NCBI GenBank assembly: GCA_030581615.1
Contig: JAKTTT010000099.1
Span: forward strand, 1 to 49,421
Source of the DNA: Alloascoidea africana
Lineage: Eukaryota; Ascomycota; Alloascoideomycetes; Alloascoideales; Alloascoideaceae
DNA length: 49,421 nucleotides
Direction of reading: 5' to 3'
Positions 41,028-49,421 of this stretch are shown here, piece after piece. The position numbers and the translations under genes are program-made. Under the pieces are notes generated by a model, which saw only the letters and a list, made by a program, of their open reading frames with translations, was not told the origin of the DNA and did no database searches. Numbering within the stretch: position 1 is the stretch's first letter; every line of letters starts with the position of its first letter.

Positions 41028-42364
41028 GGAGCTCAAAGAGAACACACGTTGTATAGAGTACATGTGTATCAATGCTATTGAGTACGCTTGTGATGCCATG
41101 GAAGTACTGTCATTACAAAGTCTTAGGCTCAACCCAAGTTTATACTTGGAAAAGCCCATGAATAATACATCAATATCTAGTCTAGCTTTTTTGGGGGATT
41201 TGTTTTTCTTAAATTCACACTATTCGTTTTACAATTTGGCGTACCTTTGCTGTCAATCATACAAGACCTTAGACTTTAGATCTCATTCTATCGCTATAAC
41301 TCAAACTCCATATTTTCATTAATCTAACAAGTAAGAACTAAATACATAAAACTTCTGTCGCAAACCAACTTTTCGATTTTCCTAGCCTTCCCTTTTACAT
41401 CATACATCAATCACTCTTCAGATTTAGAATATAAAACCAATTTCACTTTTCAACCCTACTTAGTACGACCCTGACTTGTGAAAGTAGTGTAGGCTTACGG
41501 CACGCTATATTGCTATGTAGATATCATTACCTGAATTCAAATACAGGTACTATCCGAAATCCTCTGCCGCAACGTAAACTTCCTGTTCAACCCTGATTGT
41601 AGGGTGCGGTCTGGCTCTATCGAAGGGCTTTTCACTCGCAGCCTGAGCCATGACCAATGCAGCAAAAACTGCGCTGGTCATGGCTCAGTAATTGAAGTTT
41701 GGATTTAGAAAAAAAACGTGCTGGTACTTCGAGCTTCAAGCCAGGAGGAGAACACATTCACACTCACTAGGAAACGAGTGAATGAGATAAATAAAATACT
41801 AAAGTCAAACAATAAGGAGAATGTAAAAAGCAAAGGTATCAGTGATGTCAAAAAATGAGATTTCACCATCGAATATTAATATTAGTTTAAGGTTGAAATT
41901 CATTAAAGAAAGTAGATATTGCCAAAAACGAAAGTAGAATTCTTGAGATAAACCCATCTGTCGGATTCAAAGCAATTTTTCTATGGAAAATAGTTGGAAT
42001 TAACGAATGAGGTGTAATGTATCTAAATCTGAACAGTTCCCTCTGCTTGTCTAGAACTTGTTAGTCTTGCTGCAAGTTGGAAATGCATGCAAGAAAGGAT
42101 TGATTTTCTCCTACCTATCAGCTTTCCAAACTTGAACTTTGAATAATTGGCAAAATTTGACCTCGCCAAACTTGCTTGTTTACTTCAACACTTCTCTAAA
42201 CACGTGAACGGTGTTGCTGGAGAGAAGGGTGGCGTCAAGTGTTGGGCTGTCTATGGGTCGGCCAGGGGAGAATAAAAGCAGCAGTGGGTAGATTTCAACA
42301 AGACACGACAATTTGAAACCAAGATTTGACCAAGTAGAACAAGTGGTGCTAACACTATTCCTCA
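41028..42364. other. Intergenic region with a strong hairpin
   Basis: About 1.3 kb of AT-rich sequence between ADE4 and the F-box gene. The frame at 41020-41322 starts inside the ADE4 end and has no recognisable content. The hairpin at 41643-41688 is the only marked structure. A CACGTG lies at 42201-42206 and an AATAAAAG word (possible TATA) near 42271, both in the F-box gene promoter. Confidence 0.5.
41643..41688. repeat. Perfect 14-bp inverted repeat (hairpin)
   Basis: CTGAGCCATGACCA (41643-41656) is mirrored exactly by TGGTCATGGCTCAG (41675-41688). Inside, GCAG (41659-41662) pairs with CTGC (41669-41672) around a CAAAAA loop. The result is an 18-pair stem with one 2x2 internal loop. It lies about 600 bp past ADE4 and 680 bp before the F-box gene, with no T-run after it. 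Confidence 0.85.
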
Positions 42365-43891
42365 ATGCTTCCAGGTACAGACTCTCTTACATCACATGTG
42401 ACAGAAATCAATGATCTGCCAGATGAAATATTGACACAGATCTTTGGTTATCTGGACCCAGGCTTGTTCCACCAAGTAGTTTCTGTTTGCAGAAAGTGGA
42501 ATAGAATTTTTTATAACGAGGTTATTTGGGAAAAGTTTTTTGTTCATGAATTTGGCACCAAGTCTTTTCCAAGCGTCTCGAAAAGTAAAAGCTGGCGAGA
42601 GGAATACCGCTACAGAAAGGTTTGTCTTCGAAAATGGGGGGAAGGGAAACTCGTTTCTCACACGCTTATTGATACTGATGGACTTATTGAATTCTTCGAA
42701 GCTGACTTTAAAAATAATCGTTTGCTGGAATTTTCAGGAATTACTGGTATGGTTGATATCTTTAACCTACATAAGAAAAAGATTTCTGCAAGTTTGCAAT
42801 TTGAGAGTTACTTTCGCCTTGTTGTCTCTTCACCAGATGCCCTTGCAGTGCAAGTTAGAGATAGCTCAATTAAGACAGTTTTGTTCTCTCGAGACAAATC
42901 CACAAGTTGTCAATGTCGTACGCTTCGACTACCAGTAGACAGGATTTCGGCTCTATGTCTCAACAAGCAAGATATCCACAACAACAAAACTTCGCTTTAT
43001 ACTGGAGACGAGCGAGGAAAAATACAAGCTTGGGATCTCAAACACGACGAAATGCTTATGGAGTGGCAAGTTAGTCCAGAATATTCGGTCTTCGATATTT
43101 TTGCAGACTTTAAGGGCTCTATCGTGGTAAGGGATGGGTCAGGAAATATGTATTACAAAACTCCGAATAGTGACGACTTTATCTTAGCAATCTCAGGATG
43201 TTGTTGGCATTTTTCCCTGAAGCCAGATAAACATCTGATTTTCAAGGTCGACTTTGCTGCAGGATATTGTGTAATAGGGAAAGGCAATGAGATTGTTCGA
43301 TATGATATGAACCAAAGCCAAAATGGGGTTCCCAAATGGCCTTCACAGACTTTAAAGCTTGACGTCGTGCTTGGTAAGGAAAGAGAGCAGCGCATTGTCA
43401 GGAGTTCAATTGATGAGACATCGCTGCTGGCATACGATAAATCATTTGTTGGCGGAGGGGCCTGTTTGGTCACTGTGCAGGTTGAAACTGGTGAAATTGT
43501 CATATTTGACATCCGTCAGCACTCAGATGACGAATGGCTGAAGCCGACAGCCATAATCCGAAATCCTACCGATATCTCAGATATTGTCTGCGGACCAAAT
43601 AATGTGCACTGGGAAATATCCGCCATTGCAAACAACTCTCTGGTCGTTTTGGTAGGTCTTCGTGGTGGAAAGAATGGTGGAAGCATTGTGGCGTATGATG
43701 CCCTCACTGGTGCAAGAATTCTTTTGCTCTGGAGTGAAATTCCCAATGATAGTGCTGAAGTTGGGCTACATTCGCCCCATGAAATCAGACTGGACAGCAA
43801 TCCGAAGTCGTGTGCTGGAGCAGTTGTTAAGGGTGGCCATACTGTACAATACTTTAGTAGAGAGGCCTTGTACAGTGAAGACCAAAACTGA
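42365..43891 (+). CDS. F-box protein with a probable beta-propeller
   Basis: An intron-free protein of 508 residues. Residues 14-58 are an F-box (INDLPDEILTQIFGYLD...VVSVCRKWNRIFYNEVIWEKFF), the segment that binds Skp1 in an SCF ubiquitin ligase. A basic link of the kind SWREEYRYRKVCLRKWGEG follows, typical of F-box proteins with a propeller. The rest (about 100-500) has repeated beta-rich segments and weak WD-like endings, such as GKIQAWDL and GEIVIFDI, so a WD40-type propeller for substrate binding is likely. The repeats are diverged and I cannot name an orthologue. The target protein is unknown. The start is the first ATG after a short leader, with CACGTG about 160 bp upstream. Confidence 0.85.
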   Translation: MLPGTDSLTSHVTEINDLPDEILTQIFGYLDPGLFHQVVSVCRKWNRIFYNEVIWEKFFVHEFGTKSFPSVSKSKSWREEYRYRKVCLRKWGEGKLVSHTLIDTDGLIEFFEADFKNNRLLEFSGITGMVDIFNLHKKKISASLQFESYFRLVVSSPDALAVQVRDSSIKTVLFSRDKSTSCQCRTLRLPVDRISALCLNKQDIHNNKTSLYTGDERGKIQAWDLKHDEMLMEWQVSPEYSVFDIFADFKGSIVVRDGSGNMYYKTPNSDDFILAISGCCWHFSLKPDKHLIFKVDFAAGYCVIGKGNEIVRYDMNQSQNGVPKWPSQTLKLDVVLGKEREQRIVRSSIDETSLLAYDKSFVGGGACLVTVQVETGEIVIFDIRQHSDDEWLKPTAIIRNPTDISDIVCGPNNVHWEISAIANNSLVVLVGLRGGKNGGSIVAYDALTGARILLLWSEIPNDSAEVGLHSPHEIRLDSNPKSCAGAVVKGGHTVQYFSREALYSEDQN

Positions 43892-45055
43892 GTCCATAAA
43901 GTATTTGAAATTTTTGAAAACCGTTACCAGTACATCTTTCTAGTCACATATTTACTTTTTGCTAGTTGGAAAGTTTGGTATCCCTTTTCACATTTTGATA
44001 GAGTATACTAACAACTAAATATTGCCATTAGCAAAAAGATAAAAATACTATAACCATCTTCTCCTCCATCAAGCATTATAAAAAAACTCTTACTCGTTTT
44101 AAATGACTTTGATTTGGATTCTTAAGTTTTCTAAAACGTTCATAGATTCACAAATGCCATTCATTGAATGCACAAATAATTTGCTTGGAACTATACATTA
44201 CACTGAAAATCAATCAGAGTTTCTATCTAGCAAAAAGGAAAGGCACAGCTGCGGTTCAAAATACTAATCAAAAAATAGCAAAAAAAGGAACAAATTCTTT
44301 ATCTTTCTGGCCATTATCAGGAAATATTCTTTTGCTTTATAGAACCAACCAAATCCAAATCCAAAATTTGACGTTTGGCATTACACGTCCACTCTATATT
44401 TTACCAAACAGCTTGAGAGATAGTCTTGAATCTCATGTTTGTAACGTGCTTGAAGAAATACGGATTAGATCGGCAACTCTAGACACCATTTAGCGCTTCT
44501 CAGTTCTGTTTTGCGTTCCTCGAAGAAGCCAAGTTGTTCTCCTTAGCACGCGGGGTACATAGATAAGTTTTCATGTGATGGACACTCAGCGCAATTTCCA
44601 AGGAGCTAAACAATAGAGCTTTGGAAAATACAGTGAGCTTATTCTGAATAAAACTAAACCCCACTTAGGCTTCGGTGTCACATTCATGTTCTTGTTTAAG
44701 CGTGTTTGGGTTAATTAGGTTTCAAGGCTGAAGTCCATGATTGACAGCAGAAGAGAACGACCTGGGCTCGTCAAGAGCTAGCCATTTCTGTAAGTGCCCG
44801 GTGCTTGATACCTCATATGGCTGGATAAATATGATATGAGATGCAGATCAGATATGAGCATGATGTTCATTATGACATTTGACTTTGGAGCCGCCGTTTC
44901 TCGTTGATAAGGCTCGAGGCAGTAAAGTTTAAAATATTGACATCACATGAATAATAGTAGTCAAGACAAAACCTAATATAAATCTGAATCCCTGCTGTTT
45001 CAACACCAGATTTCTACACACTTCACTATTCACTATTGCTTTTTGAATACTAGAA
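43892..45055. other. Intergenic region, F-box gene to SCP2
   Basis: About 1.2 kb, AT-rich. A frame at 44164-44493 starts at TTG, not ATG, and shows no motif. I see no gene, RNA or repeat here beyond the presumed SCP2 promoter at its right end. Confidence 0.5.
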
Positions 45056-45537
45056 ATGTCGCTCGAGCTTGGTAAATAACAATAATCTAAGTAACGAGCG
45101 CCAAGCAAACTCTAACCAATTTGCCATTTATAGAAGATTTCAAGTCCTCATATCTTTTTGACCTTCTAAACGATCGGTATGCAACAAATGAGGAATTGAG
45201 AAAGAAACAGGTTGAAAAATCGCACGCTATCATTGTCCTTGTGGTGACCAACAAAGCTGGTCGGACTGAAAAATGGTACATGGATCTATTACAGGAGGGA
45301 AATTGTGGGAAAGGAGATGGCCCCCCAAATGGCGACCCTGAAATTGAGTTTACAATCTCCGATGATGATCTGGTAGAGCTCATCTTGGGAAATTGCTCGG
45401 CAAAGTACTTGGTCTTCTGGAGAAAGCTGAAATTGATAAAAGGAACAATCTTAAGGGGACGCTTGGTGGAAGGAATTTTGAGAGAGGCTATTCCTCCAAA
45501 CGAGGCAAAGGAGTTGTTCAAGACTCACTTTGGTTGA
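45056..45537 (+). CDS. SCP2 sterol-carrier-domain protein
   Basis: Two exons. Exon 1 is only 16 bp (45056-45071, M-S-L-E-L plus one base). A 62-bp intron with a TCTAACC branch point and TATAG acceptor follows, then exon 2 at 45134-45537. The product is 139 residues. It is a stand-alone SCP2 domain, like the small lipid-binding SCP2 of Yarrowia lipolytica (M-S-L start, NKAGRTEKWYMDL, GDPEIEFTISDDDLVELI, GKL-like KLKLIKG). Such proteins bind fatty acids, acyl-CoA or sterols and are often peroxisomal. Here the C-terminus is K-T-H-F-G, not an SKL-type signal, so peroxisomal import by PTS1 is not predicted. It is convergent with SEC16, with about 105 bp between stops. Confidence 0.9.
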
Positions 45538-45557
45538 CCATGTAAATATATTTACAC

Positions 45558-48500
45558 TTTAGTTTACCGTTTACAAAATTCCAGAGCTTTTTGGTCTTTC
45601 TAAAGCCGTTTTCTCACTTTAATTCTGTTCAGAGCTTGCTAATTACTTCTTCATGACATCAACATATCGACTTTTAACACTTCGCCGGCCCTTGCGCGTT
45701 ACATCTGGTCTTCCCTGTAGTAGTTCGTCCAAACTGTCAGTTGTAGAAGCTGGCTTTCTTGGCCTACTTCCTCCGATAGGCGGCTTTGGCGGACCAATGG
45801 AAGATGCCACTGATCCAGGTCTGCTCGTGGGCGTCAATGTAGTGGCTGACTGAGCCCCTAAAGCATGAGCTGGTGGCGGTCCAGGAGGCGTGGATTTTGC
45901 AACAGAAATGCTAGATGAAGCTGAAGGTTTCTTCATCATAGGTGGAGGAGGTGGTTTTGCAGGCATCTGCTCTTCTATGGGTGCATTTTTGTTTATCCAC
46001 CTCTTGAGCTTTTCATCGTAAACGAAAGCATTCTTCTCTCCCAATTTGGCCCTTACTGGTCCTGGCTCATCATTTCCCTTCTTTTTCCACCATCCAAACC
46101 AGCCTTTCTTCTTCTCTTCATTTTTCTTTGGACTTTTTTCTTCAGGGACTTCTTTTTTCGGACTTTCGACGGCAGGAACTCGAGGTGGATCCTGTTCAGA
46201 TTCTTTAACAGGTTCCTCTACATCACTTTCAGTTTCGCTTTCTTCTTCAAGATTATTCTCTCCAGGCGCAAACGAACCGTGATTTCCATAAATCATATCA
46301 GTAGAAGCAGAATATCCATATTGACTGCTACCAAAACTTTTCGAGCCTTCGGAATATATGCCATGTACAGGGGGAACAAATTTCTGATGATGCCTGTCTT
46401 GATCGCTAGATGCACTACTATCGCTATTGGCATCTTCTTCGGGCTCTTCAGGAGTTGGGTCCATTGTGTGAGGCTCGTAAGATGAATAGCCACCAGCGTA
46501 AGAACCGTATGGACTATAGCTAGAAGCTCTAACAGGCTCGCTCGTACTGGGAGGTTGTCTTTCTTGTGGATTGGGAACCAACGGGGGAGCAGGCTCTTTT
46601 GATGCCTGCGGCAAAGAATTGGGTTGCAGCCTTTGGTGATGAGCTTGAGAGTCGGGTAGTGGTTGGTACCTAGAGGAAGAAGATACATTTCTCTTCACAG
46701 TAGCGGCAGCAGGCCTTGTCTCTTCAGACGATGGTTGATATCGGTTAACCAAAGAGGGTGTCTTTTGTGGATGTGTCTGCGGCTGTCCGATAGCAATCCC
46801 AGAACTATTGCCCATGATAACAGGAGATTGATACTGAACTGGAGGAGATCCCAGTGAACTGGACGGCCTAGAATTGGACATCGCTGGATAAGCGAAATTA
46901 CCGTGAGGCGAACTGCTCAAATCTTTTTGTATCTCAGATTCGTTACTAGTCACACTCGAGCTATCCAACTCTGGATGAAACGAAGTAGGAACATAGCCTC
47001 GTTTATTCTTCAGTTTAGGCGTTCGAGACGGCAGAATTGCAGAAGGTGAAGAGTTGACAGAGGCAAACTGCCCAATATTGCCAGCTCCAATAGCTGGGTG
47101 CATAGGCATATCAGCGTAGGACTGAGCTCTTGAAAGCGATGATGGTGTCTGCGAGAATCTCCTGAACAAGCCCTTATCTTCATCTGGCACCGCATCGTTA
47201 TCGTCGCCAGCGATGAATCTACTCAAGCTCTTGTCCAGCTGAGTCCATACCTTATCAAGCTTAGGTTGCCGTAGTTTGCCGCCCATCCAGCCACTTCCGG
47301 CAACTGCAGCGATCTTTTGTTCAGTGTTTACTAACAGAGTGAGAAAGCCAGGCTCAATCATCTGCTGCTGCTGTTTGGGTATTAACTTTATCAAAAGATT
47401 GATATTGTCAACATACTTTTGCGCTTCCATCAGTGATCCATAATCAATCAAAAATAATGCATGGCTTAGTTTAGTGCCAATCAAATAGTGAAAGGGATTA
47501 AATACGTTAGTTTTCACTCCCATAGACATTGTATATTCGTAAACCTCCACAAATAAAATGTTCTCGATATCAGATATATTGGCAATAAACTCAACGCTCA
47601 GTCCTAGTAGCATCAAACACACCATTCCAGCTTCCCTGCGACCATAGTCAATCAACAGTTTGGCAAATGCCTGAAGAAATTCTGGTGTTTCAGGGCAATT
47701 ATTCATCATGGTCAGCTCCAGAATCTTATCCCAGTTCTCCAGAGCCCAGCAGAGGACTTGATTGGAACTTTGCAATTCTTGAACAGCTTTCAGACCGTTC
47801 CCAATAAAGATTTGCAGCAGTAAAAGCAAAATGTTGGCAGATTGCCCAACTGGAAGGATCGCGTCAGCAAGAAATTCAGACGCCGTGCTTTCCCACTTTT
47901 CTGGTCCCATAATGCTAGCCAATATGAGTGCCAATCCCCATTGCTTGCCATCTAAGGCTTGTTTCAGAGCGAGGGCTTGATCACCAAATTGCAGATGCTG
48001 TTGAAATTCAAGCAGTTGAGTAATATCGAATGAAAAGGAAGATGGCGTTTTGCCTGCCCCAAAGCTGTGCTTTCGTTTTGATAAATTAGCAACTGTTGTG
48101 AAGTTCTTTGAGTCATCATGATTGTAAACTTCAACATCTGGTGTCAAAATGCCGACAATATCTTTCATAAAATCATCTGTTCTTGTAACGAATGTTTTAC
48201 CATCATGTCTGAGAATAACAGAAAGTATCTTCCATAATCGGATTCTATCAGTATCTCGATAATCTTCGACGTTGGCCTGCAATTGTAAGATGCGCTCATT
48301 GATCCACTTTTCCAATTCTTTCTTCTTGGAGTTGTTTGGTTTTGTAGAATAGATAAATGGCCCCGGGAACGTCTTTATCGTGCTTTCCAAATTTAGAACG
48401 GTATCAATGTTTCGAACTTGGACATTCACTTTAGTGGAAGCAGCTGAAAGTGCATAACTGTTGGATTCAATTTCTGGTATCACTGTAACAATTTGCTTCC

Positions 48501-49421
48501 CTGTTCCCCAAGAAAAAATCGGAAACTGCCGTCGCAACAAAGCTTGATTATCTACTGGAGGTAACGGAGCTACCGAAGTATAATTAAACCCGAGCTCTGA
48601 GTCTGAATGCTGCTTGATTGCACCGCCATAGGCCACTTGGTTTGACGGGCCATAGCGATTGGCTATCGGGCGTGAAGCAGTTGGCTGAGCAGACGGGGTC
48701 TGAGCATCGTAAACTGTGGAAGATGTACCATAAGGTTCATGGTTCTGAGGTCTGTACTGTTGCTGAGCTGGAACCAGGGGAGGGGCGTTTGTGCCTGGTT
48801 GAGGGGGATATCTTACCTGGCTTCCTGAATCGTAAGCGCTTGAGGTCTGTGGCCCATTTGGCACTTGTGGTACATATGGCGAATATTTCGAGGCTCTTGG
48901 GGACGAACTTGGTGGATTGGATTCATACATAGACGTTGAATTTGGATATCCCGTGTTCTGTGCACCAGTCAAGTTTGGAGTCGGAGAATATTTGCTTGAA
49001 ACCGCAGGTTGCGCAAGTGGTTGGGCCTGAGGTGAATACTGGCTGGGTAAAGGTGGTTTTGCAAAAGCTCCAGGCTGAACATTGGGAGACAAAGAGGCCT
49101 GCGTAGGTCTGTGATAGGGACTTCTCGGGGGAGCGCTTGGAACACTTGGAGGCTGAAACACTGGATCATAAGGACTACGCGGTCCAGTCGATGGTTCTTG
49201 GGCAGTCTCCTGTTGTTTCGGGGCATATGGATTCTTGGGAGGTGCAACCAGTGGAGGCGCTGTCGGAGCTCCCAGCCTCGAATTACTTCGGTATCTGTTT
49301 TGAGCTGCTGTAATGATATTAACTGCAGCAGGAGCGACCTTATTCTTCGAGCGAATTGCATTGGCCGGTAGTTCCTCGAAAAAGGAAGTCTTTGAGTGTG
49401 ATTTTGCTGAAGAAGAAATAC
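45558..49421. repeat. Right arm of the terminal inverted repeat
   Basis: Inverted partner of 1-1124. Relative to the left arm it contains an extra 2740 bp between GAGC at 45852-45855 and GAGC at 48592-48595. The homology begins 20 bp after the SCP2 stop codon and runs to the window edge. Confidence 0.9.
45643..49421 (-). CDS. SEC16: COPII scaffold Sec16 (5' end cut by window edge)
   Basis: The minus-strand frame is open from the right edge (first full codon at 49419) to TAA at 45643, 1258 residues of an incomplete N-terminus. Sec16 organises ER exit sites and binds COPII coat proteins. Near the edge is SFFEELP, a motif of fungal Sec16. A long Pro/Ser/Tyr/Gln-rich linker follows. The central conserved domain starts near FNYTSVAPLPP (48585) and includes YRDTDRIRLWKILSVILRHDG and the helical ACE1-like part (about 47300-48000) that binds Sec13. 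The C-terminal part is disordered, with GWFGWWKKK (46120-46070), the usual Sec16 C-terminal basic/aromatic motif, and polyproline. The final residues are KGRRSVKSRYVDVMKK. No intron is seen. A diverged, internally deleted copy lies at the left edge. Confidence 0.95.
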   Translation of the reverse strand, partial: ISSSAKSHSKTSFFEELPANAIRSKNKVAPAAVNIITAAQNRYRSNSRLGAPTAPPLVAPPKNPYAPKQQETAQEPSTGPRSPYDPVFQPPSVPSAPPRSPYHRPTQASLSPNVQPGAFAKPPLPSQYSPQAQPLAQPAVSSKYSPTPNLTGAQNTGYPNSTSMYESNPPSSSPRASKYSPYVPQVPNGPQTSSAYDSGSQVRYPPQPGTNAPPLVPAQQQYRPQNHEPYGTSSTVYDAQTPSAQPTASRPIANRYGPSNQVAYGGAIKQHSDSELGFNYTSVAPLPPVDNQALLRRQFPIFSWGTGKQIVTVIPEIESNSYALSAASTKVNVQVRNIDTVLNLESTIKTFPGPFIYSTKPNNSKKKELEKWINERILQLQANVEDYRDTDRIRLWKILSVILRHDGKTFVTRTDDFMKDIVGILTPDVEVYNHDDSKNFTTVANLSKRKHSFGAGKTPSSFSFDITQLLEFQQHLQFGDQALALKQALDGKQWGLALILASIMGPEKWESTASEFLADAILPVGQSANILLLLLQIFIGNGLKAVQELQSSNQVLCWALENWDKILELTMMNNCPETPEFLQAFAKLLIDYGRREAGMVCLMLLGLSVEFIANISDIENILFVEVYEYTMSMGVKTNVFNPFHYLIGTKLSHALFLIDYGSLMEAQKYVDNINLLIKLIPKQQQQMIEPGFLTLLVNTEQKIAAVAGSGWMGGKLRQPKLDKVWTQLDKSLSRFIAGDDNDAVPDEDKGLFRRFSQTPSSLSRAQSYADMPMHPAIGAGNIGQFASVNSSPSAILPSRTPKLKNKRGYVPTSFHPELDSSSVTSNESEIQKDLSSSPHGNFAYPAMSNSRPSSSLGSPPVQYQSPVIMGNSSGIAIGQPQTHPQKTPSLVNRYQPSSEETRPAAATVKRNVSSSSRYQPLPDSQAHHQRLQPNSLPQASKEPAPPLVPNPQERQPPSTSEPVRASSYSPYGSYAGGYSSYEPHTMDPTPEEPEEDANSDSSASSDQDRHHQKFVPPVHGIYSEGSKSFGSSQYGYSASTDMIYGNHGSFAPGENNLEEESETESDVEEPVKESEQDPPRVPAVESPKKEVPEEKSPKKNEEKKKGWFGWWKKKGNDEPGPVRAKLGEKNAFVYDEKLKRWINKNAPIEEQMPAKPPPPPMMKKPSASSSISVAKSTPPGPPPAHALGAQSATTLTPTSRPGSVASSIGPPKPPIGGSRPRKPASTTDSLDELLQGRPDVTRKGRRSVKSRYVDVMKK

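Noticed and set aside
44164-44493. Plus-strand frame of about 109 codons
   Set aside because: Begins at TTG, no similarity seen, AT-rich intergenic DNA.

Overview
This window is nuclear DNA of a budding yeast (Saccharomycotina), probably from an early-diverging lineage. The basis is the gene set: CHS7, an EIS1-type eisosome gene, VPS17, NEM1 and an EGO1-like gene. Many genes carry short spliceosomal introns with GTAAGT/GTATGT donors and CTAAC branch points. There is a conventional kinesin-1 and a short, soluble-type DPM1, both absent from Saccharomyces cerevisiae. CUG is read as leucine, since CTG falls at conserved Leu positions in ADE4, so this is not a CUG-Ser yeast. The genus cannot be named from sequence alone. 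I see no rRNA, tRNA, CRISPR array, virus relic or intact transposon.

Layout, left to right: a SEC16 relic (+, cut by the left edge); a 1.7-kb gene-free tract of degenerate repeats; an unknown acidic-tailed protein (-) divergent from CHS7 (+); an unknown CxxC protein (+) with a long, probably spliced leader; EIS1-like (-) divergent from a ROM1/2-type Rho1 GEF (+); a 2-kb gap holding a PRP45/SNW1 fragment; VPS17 (+) convergent with DPM1 (-); a PHO80-type cyclin (-); REX1 (-) divergent from carboxypeptidase Y (+); an EGO1/MEH1-like lysosomal/vacuolar anchor gene in four exons (+); RSC4-like (+); kinesin-1 (+) convergent with NEM1 (-); ADE4 (+), divergent from NEM1; a 1.3-kb gap with a strong hairpin; an F-box protein (+); SCP2 (+) convergent with SEC16 (-, cut by the right edge).

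The genes are mostly unrelated housekeeping functions. Loose themes are secretion and the vacuole (SEC16, CHS7, VPS17, CPY, EGO1, DPM1) and the cell cortex (EIS1, Rho1 GEF). The main structural feature is that the two ends are inverted copies of the same SEC16 segment, and both stop at the same base. The left copy has lost 2740 bp across a 4-bp microhomology. The 14 base differences between the copies are almost all silent. No new molecular system is evident. The most useful leads are the SEC16 duplication, gene relics, micro-exons, a hairpin of unknown role, and GC-rich promoter islands with paired GGGCCC sites.
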